Shown here one piece after another: positions 1-6,702 of a DNA stretch of 14,431 nucleotides (position 1 is its first letter; each line of letters begins with the position of its first letter). The DNA comes from UBA11346 sp038318565 (lineage in GTDB: Bacteria > Planctomycetota > UBA11346): assembly GCA_038318565.1 (NCBI GenBank), contig JBBQCI010000091.1:1-14431 (forward strand). Reading direction: 5' to 3'. Below the pieces are notes generated by a model, which saw nothing but the letters and a program-made list of their open reading frames with translations, ran no database searches and had not been told where the DNA came from. The translations under genes were made by a program, and so were the position numbers.

Positions 1-120
1 ATCTTTGTACGGGGTCGAGCCCCTTGCCCGAAGGCGTGCTATCCGTCAGCGAGTGCCACCCTGGTCACCCCTCCCGGTATGCCTACCAGAAAGGCCAGCG
101 GCGACGATTTAGCTCTTACC

Positions 121-157
121 AGCCCGTGGGGGCAGTCCCGCCCCGGGCCGTGGGGGC
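121..157. repeat. GC-rich 37-bp repeat, copy 1
   Basis: This 37-bp element recurs at 268-304 with a single mismatch (T versus G in the middle). Each copy contains two nested near-copies of the motif GCCGTGGGGGC about 23 bp apart. It lies in non-coding sequence downstream of the tRNA-Arg gene. The function is unknown; it may be an expanding intergenic GC repeat. Confidence 0.75.
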
Positions 158-230
158 GCAGTCCAGCGCCCAGCGCTGTCGGGCGCCGAGCAGCCTTGGC
201 GGCATAGAATCGGCGCAGCCGATGCCGCCA

Positions 231-256
231 CGATTTTGGAGCCTGCGACAAAATCG
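231..256. repeat. 8-bp perfect inverted repeat
   Basis: CGATTTTG at 231-238 pairs perfectly with CAAAATCG at 249-256 around a 10-nt loop. It lies about 70 bp beyond the 3' end of the tRNA on the minus strand. There is no U-tract on either strand, so its role as a terminator is doubtful. It could be a protein-binding site or a processing hairpin. Confidence 0.45.
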
Positions 257-267
257 AGCTGCGACAA

Positions 268-304
268 AGCCCGTGGGGGCAGGCCCGCCCCGGGCCGTGG
301 GGGC
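268..304. repeat. GC-rich 37-bp repeat, copy 2
   Basis: Second copy of the element at 121-157, offset by 147 bp. Its right-hand GTGGGGGC forms one arm of the hairpin at 298-314, so the repeat and the putative tRNA terminator overlap. Copy 1 is followed by GCAGTCC instead of AAAGCCCCC and cannot form the same hairpin. Confidence 0.75.
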
Positions 305-314
305 AAAGCCCCCA
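298..314 (-). terminator. Putative terminator hairpin after tRNA-Arg
   Basis: Read on the minus strand, TGGGGGC-TTT-GCCCCCA is a perfect 7-bp stem with a 3-nt loop, starting 8 nt beyond the tRNA 3' end. A run of five T lies between the tRNA and the hairpin, not after it, so this is not a textbook intrinsic terminator. It resembles the GGGGC-TCT-GCCCC hairpin after trxA. It may act in termination or 3' processing. Confidence 0.4.
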
Positions 315-322
315 ACAAAAAG

Positions 323-396
323 CGACCCCGCCGAGATTCGAACACGGGACCTGCTGTTTAGGAAACAGCCGCTCTATCCAGCTGAGCTACGGGGTC
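323..396 (-). tRNA. tRNA-Arg, anticodon CCT
   Basis: On the minus strand the sequence folds as a complete tRNA. The acceptor arm is GACCCCG with CGGGGTC, the D arm is GCTC/GAGC, and the anticodon stem GCTGT/ACAGC holds the loop TTCCTAA. The T loop is TTCGAAT, and the discriminator base is G. The anticodon CCT (plus-strand 360-362) reads the arginine codon AGG. The T stem has one T-T mismatch at its fourth pair. The 3' CCA is not encoded: the bases after the discriminator read CTT. It lies 60 bp downstream of the nifU-like gene on the same strand. Confidence 0.95.
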
Positions 397-456
397 GTAT
401 GCGTGGTTTCTACCTGGCACCTCGGTGCGCGCCAGCGGCCATCGGTCAGCAGCGGA

Positions 457-1326
457 TCAGCGTTCGCGGACGCCCAGGTTCGACGCGATCTCGGCCTTGA
501 GGGCGGTCTCCAGCTGACCCAGCAACAGGCGACGCTGGTCGTCGGCCAGGCCCTTCAGCGAGACGGTGACAAGCGCGCCGTCGAAATCCCACAACTCGAT
601 GGTGCCGCCGTGAATCTGCGCCTGCGGCTGCATCTTTTCGCCGACCAGGCGCTGGATGCGCATGAGGGTGGGAATGCGTCCGCTGGGGCCAGCTTTGCGC
701 GGTTCGGGTGGCTTGACGGCGCCATCCTTGTCGGCCAGCAGGCGCGGGATGTCACTGCGGCAGCTGCCGCAACCAGTCCCGGCGCCAGTTGCGTCGATCA
801 CGCCCTGGACCTCGGTCAGGCCCATCACGGCGATCGACTGGCGGACCGTCTCCTCGGGGATGCCATGACAGCGGCACAAGATCGGGTCGAGGTCCTCGTC
901 GGTCTCGGGCAGTTCGCCACGATGCACGGCGATGGCGGCACGCAGGCCTTCCAGGCCCCAGACCTGGATGGGCAAGTCGTTGGGATCAAGGCCACCCAGG
1001 TGGTGGCACACGTCGGTCGGTCGCAGCGCCATCGCTTCGTCGAGAGTCTTGCCGATGGCCAGTTCGGTGACGGCCGAAGCGGTGGCAACCTGATCGCCGG
1101 CGTTGAACACCTGGAAGCGGGCCTGGCTGATGCGACCCTCTTCGACCTTCAGGTAGAAGCGGAGGGCGTCGCCTGCCACGATCGAGCCGATGTCGCCGCT
1201 GACGCTGGCATTAAGCAGCTTGCCGAGGTTGCGCGGCTTGCGGTGGTGGTCGTCGAGCTGTTCGGCTGGGGTCACGGGGCGCACGGTCTGGTCACGCAGC
1301 GGCTTGGCAAGGCGCCGTTGAGGCAT
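457..1326 (-). CDS. NifU-like Fe-S protein lacking scaffold cysteines
   Basis: The 289-residue protein has the three-part NifU layout: an IscU-like N-terminal domain (about 22-137), a BFD-type [2Fe-2S] domain (about 148-197) and a C-terminal Nfu-like domain (about 220-285). NifU proteins normally build Fe-S clusters on cysteines in the first and last domains. Aligned by eye, the three IscU cysteine positions are Ala51, Ala77 and Ile120, and the Nfu CxxC is Ala261-Asp-Asp-Gln264. The only cysteines are Cys107 and the BFD set Cys151, Cys153, Cys186 and Cys189. It probably binds one [2Fe-2S] cluster but cannot be a classical scaffold. No cysteine desulfurase is next to it. No clear ribosome-binding site precedes the ATG; an in-frame GTG at residue 18 is an alternative start. 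The fold assignment is firm; the function is inferred and uncertain. Confidence 0.85.
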   Translation of the reverse strand: MPQRRLAKPLRDQTVRPVTPAEQLDDHHRKPRNLGKLLNASVSGDIGSIVAGDALRFYLKVEEGRISQARFQVFNAGDQVATASAVTELAIGKTLDEAMALRPTDVCHHLGGLDPNDLPIQVWGLEGLRAAIAVHRGELPETDEDLDPILCRCHGIPEETVRQSIAVMGLTEVQGVIDATGAGTGCGSCRSDIPRLLADKDGAVKPPEPRKAGPSGRIPTLMRIQRLVGEKMQPQAQIHGGTIELWDFDGALVTVSLKGLADDQRRLLLGQLETALKAEIASNLGVRER

Positions 1327-1382
1327 GCTGTACGACTGCGCAGCGGTCTGGAGCTCTGCTGATCATCCACCCAGGACAGGCC

Positions 1383-2972
1383 ATGGCGGGTGGCTGGCGG
1401 CGGCGCTACGGTGAGGTCATGTCCCGTCTGGTCGTGCTCTGCCTGTGTGCCGCCATGCTGGCCAGCGGCGAATTGCCCGTGCCAGGCTGGCCCGTGCCGC
1501 TAGCCAAGGTTGAGCTGCCCCCAGCGACGTGGACCCGGGCCGCTGGTGAATTGCGCGCGTTGCTGCCAGATGGGACGGTGCGTTGGCGACGCGTACTGCC
1601 ACCCGGAGCGCAACTGTGGCCTGGTGTCGGTGGCGTGCTGCTGGCTGATGATCAAGGCGTGCGTTGGTTGGATGATGCCGGCACTGAACGGCGGCTGCCG
1701 CCTCTGCCGAGCGACGTGGTGCCTCTAGGCGTCGATGGTGCGGTCGCCTTTTTCGCCCAGGACCGAGTCGGCTGGCGCCTGAATGGGGTACCGGCGCAAG
1801 TAGCTCTACCCGGCGAACCATTGGGTTCGCCGCTAGCTGCTGGCCACACCAGTCTATGGCTGACTCAGTATCGGCTGGTGTGGTGGGACGGCATGACGGT
1901 AGTCGCCCACCGTCATGGTTTGGCTGCCGGCCGTGGCTGGCGTCTGGCCCGTGACCGCAGCGCGGCGCCGGTGGTAATGGCTCCGGATGGCCGGGGCTGG
2001 TCTATTCCGGCTCATGTCCTAGGGATGGATGATGAGCGATTGGGCCTGCCGGTGGTGGTGCCGGCCAAGGCCGAGCGAGCCGTCCGAGTACGTCTAGCAC
2101 TAGCCAAGGACGATTGGGCGGCCGCGCGCCGCGATGCGATTGGCACGGCCGAGTTGGCCGCGCTCGCTCTTTATGCCGGTAGCGATCCGTTACCTGGCAG
2201 CGCCGACCTCGCCCCCTTGCCGCGCGATCCCGCCGAGCTGGCCCTGCCCGAAGCGGCCTGGAGTGGTGGTGTCGCGCCGCGGGCGCGGCCATTCGTGCGC
2301 ATAGCTATGCCGCCGTCCGGGCGGGTGCGTGATCGTCCGCTGAGCGATGATTCCGTACCGTACCGCATTGCCGAGCAGCAGGCGTTGCGGACGCGCGACG
2401 GCCTGGTGGTCGACCAGCGTTCGTGGACGCTGGATAGTGATGGCGAGCGTACCGTCGCGTCCTGTCGCGACGATGGTCGGATGCGTTGGTTCACCCGTTG
2501 GCTGGCCGAATCGCCCCTCGCCACACCGGGCCGCAGCCTGGTGCTCTACGACGGGCGCCTGCTGATTGCCGATGGCGATGCGCGGCTGCTGATGCTCGAC
2601 GCCGGGACTGGCGCGATCGAACTGGATGTGCGGCCGCGGCGGCTTCCGCTGCTGCCTGGACGGACCTGGCCGGTGCCCGGTGGGGTCGTGGTGCTGCACC
2701 CACCAGGACGTGATGATCGGCTTGGCCGGCTTGGTGTCGACGGTAGCGAATCGGATGAGTTTCTGCCTGGCCCGGCGCGCTGGATCCTGGTCCTGCCCGA
2801 CGGCGAGATCTGGTTGGGCCTGGCCGACGGACGGACCTTGGCCGCGGATCGACCGGGTGCTTGGCGTGCGATCACGCTGCCTGCCGATCTGGTCGCCGGA
2901 AGCGAACAGCGCGTGGTGGATATTGGCGTAGTCAACGGCGAGCAATGCTGGACGTGGCGCTCCCGGCCATGA
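1383..2972 (+). CDS. Exported propeller-like protein, function unknown
   Basis: This 529-residue protein begins with a short basic segment (WRRR) and a hydrophobic stretch (residues 13-29, MSRLVVLCLCAAMLASG) that looks like a signal peptide, so export is likely. The body is rich in Trp, Gly and Asp. It repeatedly shows strand-turn patterns such as LVLYDGRLLIADGDARLLML and LVLPDGEIWLGLADGRTL, typical of PQQ-like or other beta-propeller repeats. I recognise no catalytic motif or named family. The ATG at 1383 has AGGA at 1373-1376 at good spacing. The ATG at 1419 would give a shorter leader but has only a GAGG two bases away. The gene diverges from the nifU-like gene across 56 bp. Its stop codon overlaps the start of the MFS gene, suggesting co-expression. 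Coding is confident; the propeller assignment is tentative. Confidence 0.8.
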   Translation: MAGGWRRRYGEVMSRLVVLCLCAAMLASGELPVPGWPVPLAKVELPPATWTRAAGELRALLPDGTVRWRRVLPPGAQLWPGVGGVLLADDQGVRWLDDAGTERRLPPLPSDVVPLGVDGAVAFFAQDRVGWRLNGVPAQVALPGEPLGSPLAAGHTSLWLTQYRLVWWDGMTVVAHRHGLAAGRGWRLARDRSAAPVVMAPDGRGWSIPAHVLGMDDERLGLPVVVPAKAERAVRVRLALAKDDWAAARRDAIGTAELAALALYAGSDPLPGSADLAPLPRDPAELALPEAAWSGGVAPRARPFVRIAMPPSGRVRDRPLSDDSVPYRIAEQQALRTRDGLVVDQRSWTLDSDGERTVASCRDDGRMRWFTRWLAESPLATPGRSLVLYDGRLLIADGDARLLMLDAGTGAIELDVRPRRLPLLPGRTWPVPGGVVVLHPPGRDDRLGRLGVDGSESDEFLPGPARWILVLPDGEIWLGLADGRTLAADRPGAWRAITLPADLVAGSEQRVVDIGVVNGEQCWTWRSRP

Positions 2973-4195
2973 TGCCTGAACCGTCCATGGATCAGCCCTC
3001 GGCAGCATCCCCAGTCGAAGGCCGATCGCATATCCGCCGGATCGGCTGGCTGCACTTCGCCAACGATTTCACCCTCGATTTCCTCACCCCGCTACTGCCG
3101 GCTGGCGTGGGTGTAGCCTGGCTGGGCGTCATGGAGGGCGCGGCCGATGCGATCGGCCAAGTGTTAAAGCTATTCACCGGCCGGGCCAGTGACCGCAGTG
3201 GTGTGCGCACGCCGTTCGTGCGTTGGGGCTATCTGGTCAACGCGGTTGCCCGGCCGCTGACCGCGATCGGCCTGTTCGCCAGCCTGCCGTGGTGGATCAT
3301 CGCCTGCCGCCTTACCGATCGCGTCGGCAAGGGTATCCGCGGCAGCGCCACTGACGCCCTGGTCGCAGACTGGACCTCAGGCGATGAGCGCGACCGCGCG
3401 TACAATCAGATGCGCGCCATGGACCATCTGGGTGCAGCGGTGGGTGGACTGGCTGCTGCAGGCGTGGCCTGGTTGCTCGCGCCGGATCAGCTGTGGATGG
3501 CGGTTGCCGCCCTCGTCGTCGTCACCGCCTGGGTGGCTTGGCTGACGCGTGGTCTGCGCGACCGGCCGCGCGAGGTCGCCGCGCCAGCGGCGCCGGCCGC
3601 GCCGGCCGCAGGTGGCGGTTGGTGGCCGAGCGATCCTTCGGTGCAGCGCCCGCTGGCAGCTATCGGCATCGCTGCTGTGGCGACCAAGCTCAGCCCGCTG
3701 CTGGTGCTGGTACAGGTGGCCGGACTGCCGGCTGAAGGATCGTCGGCCAGCTGGCCGTTGTGGCAGATCTGCCTGGGCTGGGCAGCTCTGGGCGTCGTCC
3801 AGGCTGTCGCAGCCAGCGCGGCAGGTGCGGTTTCGTCCCGAGTCGGAGCGGTCTGGCTGCTGCGCTGCGGCTGGCTGGCAACTACCGTGGTGTTCGTCGG
3901 GCTGGCCCTGACCAGCGGTCCGTGGCTGATCGCCTGCGGACTGGGTTACGGCATCGTTGCCGGACTGCTGGAGGGTTCCGAGAAGGTGCTGGTCGCGAAT
4001 CGGGTCGAACGCGGCAGCCGTGGCATCGCGTTCGGTGCCTTGGCGCTACTCTCAGCGATCGCCGGATTGGCCGGCAATGCAGTGTGCGGCGCCCTGCTTG
4101 CTCATTGGAGCGCGCTGGTGTTCCTGGTCCTGGCGGCCATGCCGCTGTTGGGGCTGGTGATTCTCGGCCGCGGACGCAGCCAGACCTCAGGTTGA
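2969..4195 (+). CDS. MFS transporter of unknown substrate
   Basis: From the ATG at 2969 the protein has 408 residues and about eleven or twelve hydrophobic segments. The segment GRASDRSGVR (71-80) resembles the MFS loop 2-3 signature. DRVGKGIRGSATDALVAD (117-134) matches a conserved block in a large group of uncharacterised bacterial MFS permeases. An Ala/Pro-rich stretch followed by GGGWW forms the central cytoplasmic loop (about residues 203-217). The start overlaps the upstream stop as ATGA, which suggests translational coupling. ATGs at 2945, 2972 and 2987 are also possible; the open frame reaching back to 2861 is antisense-like padding. It is an inner-membrane secondary transporter. Substrate and direction cannot be told from the sequence. 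Confidence 0.88.
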   Translation: MMPEPSMDQPSAASPVEGRSHIRRIGWLHFANDFTLDFLTPLLPAGVGVAWLGVMEGAADAIGQVLKLFTGRASDRSGVRTPFVRWGYLVNAVARPLTAIGLFASLPWWIIACRLTDRVGKGIRGSATDALVADWTSGDERDRAYNQMRAMDHLGAAVGGLAAAGVAWLLAPDQLWMAVAALVVVTAWVAWLTRGLRDRPREVAAPAAPAAPAAGGGWWPSDPSVQRPLAAIGIAAVATKLSPLLVLVQVAGLPAEGSSASWPLWQICLGWAALGVVQAVAASAAGAVSSRVGAVWLLRCGWLATTVVFVGLALTSGPWLIACGLGYGIVAGLLEGSEKVLVANRVERGSRGIAFGALALLSAIAGLAGNAVCGALLAHWSALVFLVLAAMPLLGLVILGRGRSQTSG

Positions 4196-4237
4196 GCCGC
4201 AAGGCCGCGGACCTATACACGTGTCCGAGGCAGCGAC

Positions 4238-4642
4238 ATGGCGGACCTGATCACCATCGGACAACTCAGTACCCTGATCGAAGATCAATACCGCCTGCTC
4301 AGCTGGTTCGAAGACCACGCGGCCGAGGTGCCGGCCTACGACGCCATCTTCAGCGAGTGCAACCACATCGGTGTCGAGATCGCCGGCGACCCTTGGTCGA
4401 TCACGGTCACGCACAGCGGCTGGGAATGCTGCCATCGCCAGGCTGGCAGGACCGTCGTGCTAGAGCGCAATCATCCATCGCCGTTCGACTTCCACCCGGG
4501 CACACTGCTGCGCTTCGTGCAATCGGTGGACAGCGCCTCGCGCATCACCGACATCGTGGTCGACAATTGGATCCTCAAATTCGTCCGCGCGGGCCGGCTG
4601 TCGACGTCACGCCACCGGCCTGGCTACTACACGTTCGGCTAA
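4238..4642 (+). CDS. Small conserved-looking soluble protein, unknown
   Basis: The 134-residue product has no signal peptide or membrane segment and is unlikely to be exported. GAGG at 4227-4230, seven bases before the ATG, supports this start. Notable features are an N-terminal helix-like part (about 1-38), an adjacent Cys pair in WECCHRQ (Cys80, Cys81) and a C-terminal basic tail ending GYYTFG. I do not recognise the family. It follows the MFS gene by 42 bp on the same strand and may be the last gene of that run. It ends tail to tail with ispG, sharing a palindrome that contains both stop codons. Composition, codon pattern and a good ribosome-binding site argue that it is real. Confidence 0.7.
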   Translation: MADLITIGQLSTLIEDQYRLLSWFEDHAAEVPAYDAIFSECNHIGVEIAGDPWSITVTHSGWECCHRQAGRTVVLERNHPSPFDFHPGTLLRFVQSVDSASRITDIVVDNWILKFVRAGRLSTSRHRPGYYTFG

Positions 4643-4658
4643 ACTGGCGGCGAGTTTA
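4640..4658. terminator. Palindrome joining two convergent stop codons
   Basis: TAAACT at 4640-4645 pairs perfectly with AGTTTA at 4653-4658 around the 7-nt loop GGCGGCG. The left arm starts with the TAA stop of the small protein and the right arm ends with the TAA stop of ispG read on the minus strand. The position suits a bidirectional terminator, but the stem is short and A/T-rich with no proper U-tract, so this is a weak call. Confidence 0.35.
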
Positions 4659-6569
4659 CACCGGGTCGCGCCACTTGCCGCTTTCCTTGATCAGGTCGAT
4701 CAGTTGATCGCGGCCGGACTCGAAGGGGATGTTGCGGCGCACGACCTCCTTGCCGCGATACAGATCGACCTTGCCCGGACCGCTGCCGACGAAGCCGAAG
4801 TCAGCATCGGCCATCTCGCCGGGACCGTTGACGATGCAGCCCATAATCGCGATCGCCACGCCGTCGAGGTGGGCAGTGCGTTCACGGATGTGTGCGGTGA
4901 CCTCGAAGAGATCGAACTGAGTGCGGCCGCAGCTGGGGCAGGCGACGTAGTCGGCGCGGGTGGTGCGTGCCTTCACAGCTTGCAGCAGAGTGAAGGCTAG
5001 GCCACGCGGATCGCGCGCTGCCGGCAGGTAGAGGCAGTCGCCGATGCCATCGATCATCAGGCCACCGGCCACCGCGGCGATAGCCAGGTCGTCGGCGATG
5101 AACGGCAGGGCGATGCAGATCGGCTGGCGCTGGCCGGCCCCCGTGCTGCGCGCCTCGTTGGTGCGGAAATCATCCTCAATGACGGCTGCCAGCAGGCGGT
5201 AGGCCCGGGTCTCGCCGAGTGCGCCGGGTTCGGCGATGCCGACCACAACGTTGTCGGGCAGTACGGCGAGGCAGCGACGGATGCCGCCGGCTGGGTCCTG
5301 GTCGTCGATGCCAAGCAGGACGATGCTGCGTTCGGGAACGTAGGGCGAGGCCATGTCGCCACGGAGGTGAACGACGACTGGTTCGCCGGTGGCGGCGCGT
5401 ACCGCTGAACGGACGCCGCTGCTGCCTTCGTTGCTGGTAGGCAGGCCGGCGAAGCCGGGCACCTGGCGGGACGCGGCCGGCCACAGATTGGGATCGGACA
5501 CCACGACGTCGGCCGGCGGCTTGCCTGTGGCCGTGCCAGGGATGACGAGCACGCGCGGCAGCTGGCCGCCGCCGATGGCGATCTCGCCCAGGCGGATGAT
5601 CTCGGCATTGCGGCGGCGGAACTGGAAGGGATCGATCGTCTCGTCCGGGCAGCCGGCCGGCTTCGCCCGCGCACGCCACGGGGCATAGCGCGCGACCAGG
5701 GCCTGGGCCACCGGGATCTCGAACTCGGGTGGTTCGGTCAGCGAGACGCGAATGGTGTCGCCGATGCCGTCTTCAAGTAGTGCGCCGATGCCGGCGGCGC
5801 TCTTGACGCGACCGTCCTCGCCGTCGCCTGCCTCAGTGACGCCGAGATGCAGCGGATACTCGCAACCGTGCTCCTTCAGACGTGCAACCAACAGGCGGTA
5901 GGCGGCGACCATCACCTTGGGATTGCTCGCCTTCATCGAGATGCAGATGTCGCGGAAATCTTCAGTCTCGGCGAAGCGGACGAATTCCATCGCGCTTTCG
6001 ACCATACCGGCCGGCGAATCGCCGAATCGGTTCATGATGCGGTCCGACAGCGAACCGTGGTTGGTGCCGATGCGCAAAGCACGGCCGAGCTGCTTGGCGC
6101 GGCGGACCAGCGGGCGGAAACGTTCGGCCACGCGCTCGACCTCGGCGGCGTATTCGGCGTCGCTGTACTCGGTGACGGCGAAGCGCTTCTTGTCGGCGTA
6201 GTTACCTGGATTGATGCGTACCTTCTCAACATGCTCGACCGCTTCGAGGGCGGCATTGGGCATGAAGTGGATGTCGGCAACGAGCGGCACATCACGGAAC
6301 CCGGCCGCGTCCAAACCGGCCCGAATGGCCTTCAGGGCCTGCGCATCCTTTACCCCTGGGGCGGTGACCCGGACAATCTGGCATCCGACTTCAGCCAACT
6401 TGATCGACTGCGCCACGGTGGCCGCGACATCCTGGGTCGGCGTCGTACACATGCTCTGCACGACCACGGGTGCATCCCCACCCACCGGCACTCGCCCAAC
6501 CATGACCTGACGTGACACCCGGCGGGCGTAGGCGAGACGATGCGGAACGTAAGGGCCAGGAGCGGACAT
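4656..6569 (-). CDS. ispG: IspG (GcpE), HMBPP synthase, long form
   Basis: This enzyme of the MEP isoprenoid pathway converts 2-C-methyl-D-erythritol 2,4-cyclodiphosphate to 4-hydroxy-3-methylbut-2-enyl diphosphate with a [4Fe-4S] cluster. The 637-residue protein has the TIM-barrel domain (about 20-300; VQSM at 37-40, VRINPGNYADKKRF at 117-130). An inserted central domain follows (about 300-535). The reductase-like cluster domain comes last: CPSC at 544-547, MGC at Cys578, then NGPGE with Glu585. All three cysteines and the glutamate are present. E. coli-type IspG is about 370 residues; the extra domain marks the long type known from plants, Chlamydiae, Bacteroidetes and others. The ATG at 6569 has no visible Shine-Dalgarno sequence but fits the usual N-terminus. 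No other MEP-pathway gene is in the window. Confidence 0.97.
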   Translation of the reverse strand: MSAPGPYVPHRLAYARRVSRQVMVGRVPVGGDAPVVVQSMCTTPTQDVAATVAQSIKLAEVGCQIVRVTAPGVKDAQALKAIRAGLDAAGFRDVPLVADIHFMPNAALEAVEHVEKVRINPGNYADKKRFAVTEYSDAEYAAEVERVAERFRPLVRRAKQLGRALRIGTNHGSLSDRIMNRFGDSPAGMVESAMEFVRFAETEDFRDICISMKASNPKVMVAAYRLLVARLKEHGCEYPLHLGVTEAGDGEDGRVKSAAGIGALLEDGIGDTIRVSLTEPPEFEIPVAQALVARYAPWRARAKPAGCPDETIDPFQFRRRNAEIIRLGEIAIGGGQLPRVLVIPGTATGKPPADVVVSDPNLWPAASRQVPGFAGLPTSNEGSSGVRSAVRAATGEPVVVHLRGDMASPYVPERSIVLLGIDDQDPAGGIRRCLAVLPDNVVVGIAEPGALGETRAYRLLAAVIEDDFRTNEARSTGAGQRQPICIALPFIADDLAIAAVAGGLMIDGIGDCLYLPAARDPRGLAFTLLQAVKARTTRADYVACPSCGRTQFDLFEVTAHIRERTAHLDGVAIAIMGCIVNGPGEMADADFGFVGSGPGKVDLYRGKEVVRRNIPFESGRDQLIDLIKESGKWRDPV

Positions 6570-6670
6570 GCCCGCATGGTACGCCCGGACACGGGCCGGG
6601 AAGTCTTGAGGCCCCTGTCTGGCCGTTTGCCATCGTCAGCGTCATGGGGCGCGGTCTTGGACGAAACGAA

Positions 6671-6691
6671 GGTGCTCGGTGCTCGGTGCTC
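6671..6691. repeat. GGTGCTC x3 tandem repeat
   Basis: Three perfect head-to-tail copies of the 7-bp unit GGTGCTC. The tract lies in non-coding DNA about 100 bp upstream of the ispG start and just before the 71-bp repeat array. Short perfect tracts like this can change copy number by slippage. Confidence 0.8.
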
Positions 6692-6702
6692 GGCGTGTTG
6701 TG

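Larger units (their letters stand above)
1..322. other. Gene-free GC-rich intergenic stretch
   Basis: I see no credible gene here. The stretch holds a 37-bp GC-rich element present twice (121-157 and 268-304), an 8-bp inverted repeat (231-238 with 249-256) and a strong GC hairpin next to the tRNA (298-314). A plus-strand open frame crosses the region, but it continues through the antisense of the tRNA and has no protein-like composition. The left edge cuts into whatever precedes it. Confidence 0.7.

Noticed and set aside
8..17. TACGGGGTCG, identical to the 5' end region of the tRNA-Arg (388-397), as a tRNA fragment or attachment site
   Set aside because: Only 10 bp match and the next bases (minus strand CAAAGAT) do not continue as a D arm; integration duplicates usually copy the tRNA 3' end, and there is no integrase.
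24..60. Resemblance of GTCAGCGAGTGCC (near 46-58) to the GTCAGTGAGCGCC core of the 71-bp repeats
   Set aside because: Two mismatches in 13 bases and no match in the flanks; too weak to call a dispersed copy.
24..500. Plus-strand open frame of 158 codons over the tRNA region
   Set aside because: It reads through the antisense of the tRNA (the typical AEIRTRDLLFRKQPLYPAELRG-type artefact, split here as AEIRTRDLLF and KQPLYPAELRG) and the GC repeats; no protein-like character.
403..1362. Plus-strand open frame of 319 codons opposite nifU
   Set aside because: Mirror of a clearly recognisable NifU-like protein on the minus strand; high GC opens long antisense frames.
2190..3008. Minus-strand frame of 272 codons opposite the propeller gene
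   Set aside because: Rich in Arg, Pro, Gln and His with no motif, whereas the plus strand has a signal peptide, repeats and a coupled downstream gene.
3760..4707. Plus-strand frame of 315 codons overlapping the MFS gene and the small gene
   Set aside because: Out-of-frame Arg-rich translation of two genes; no family features.
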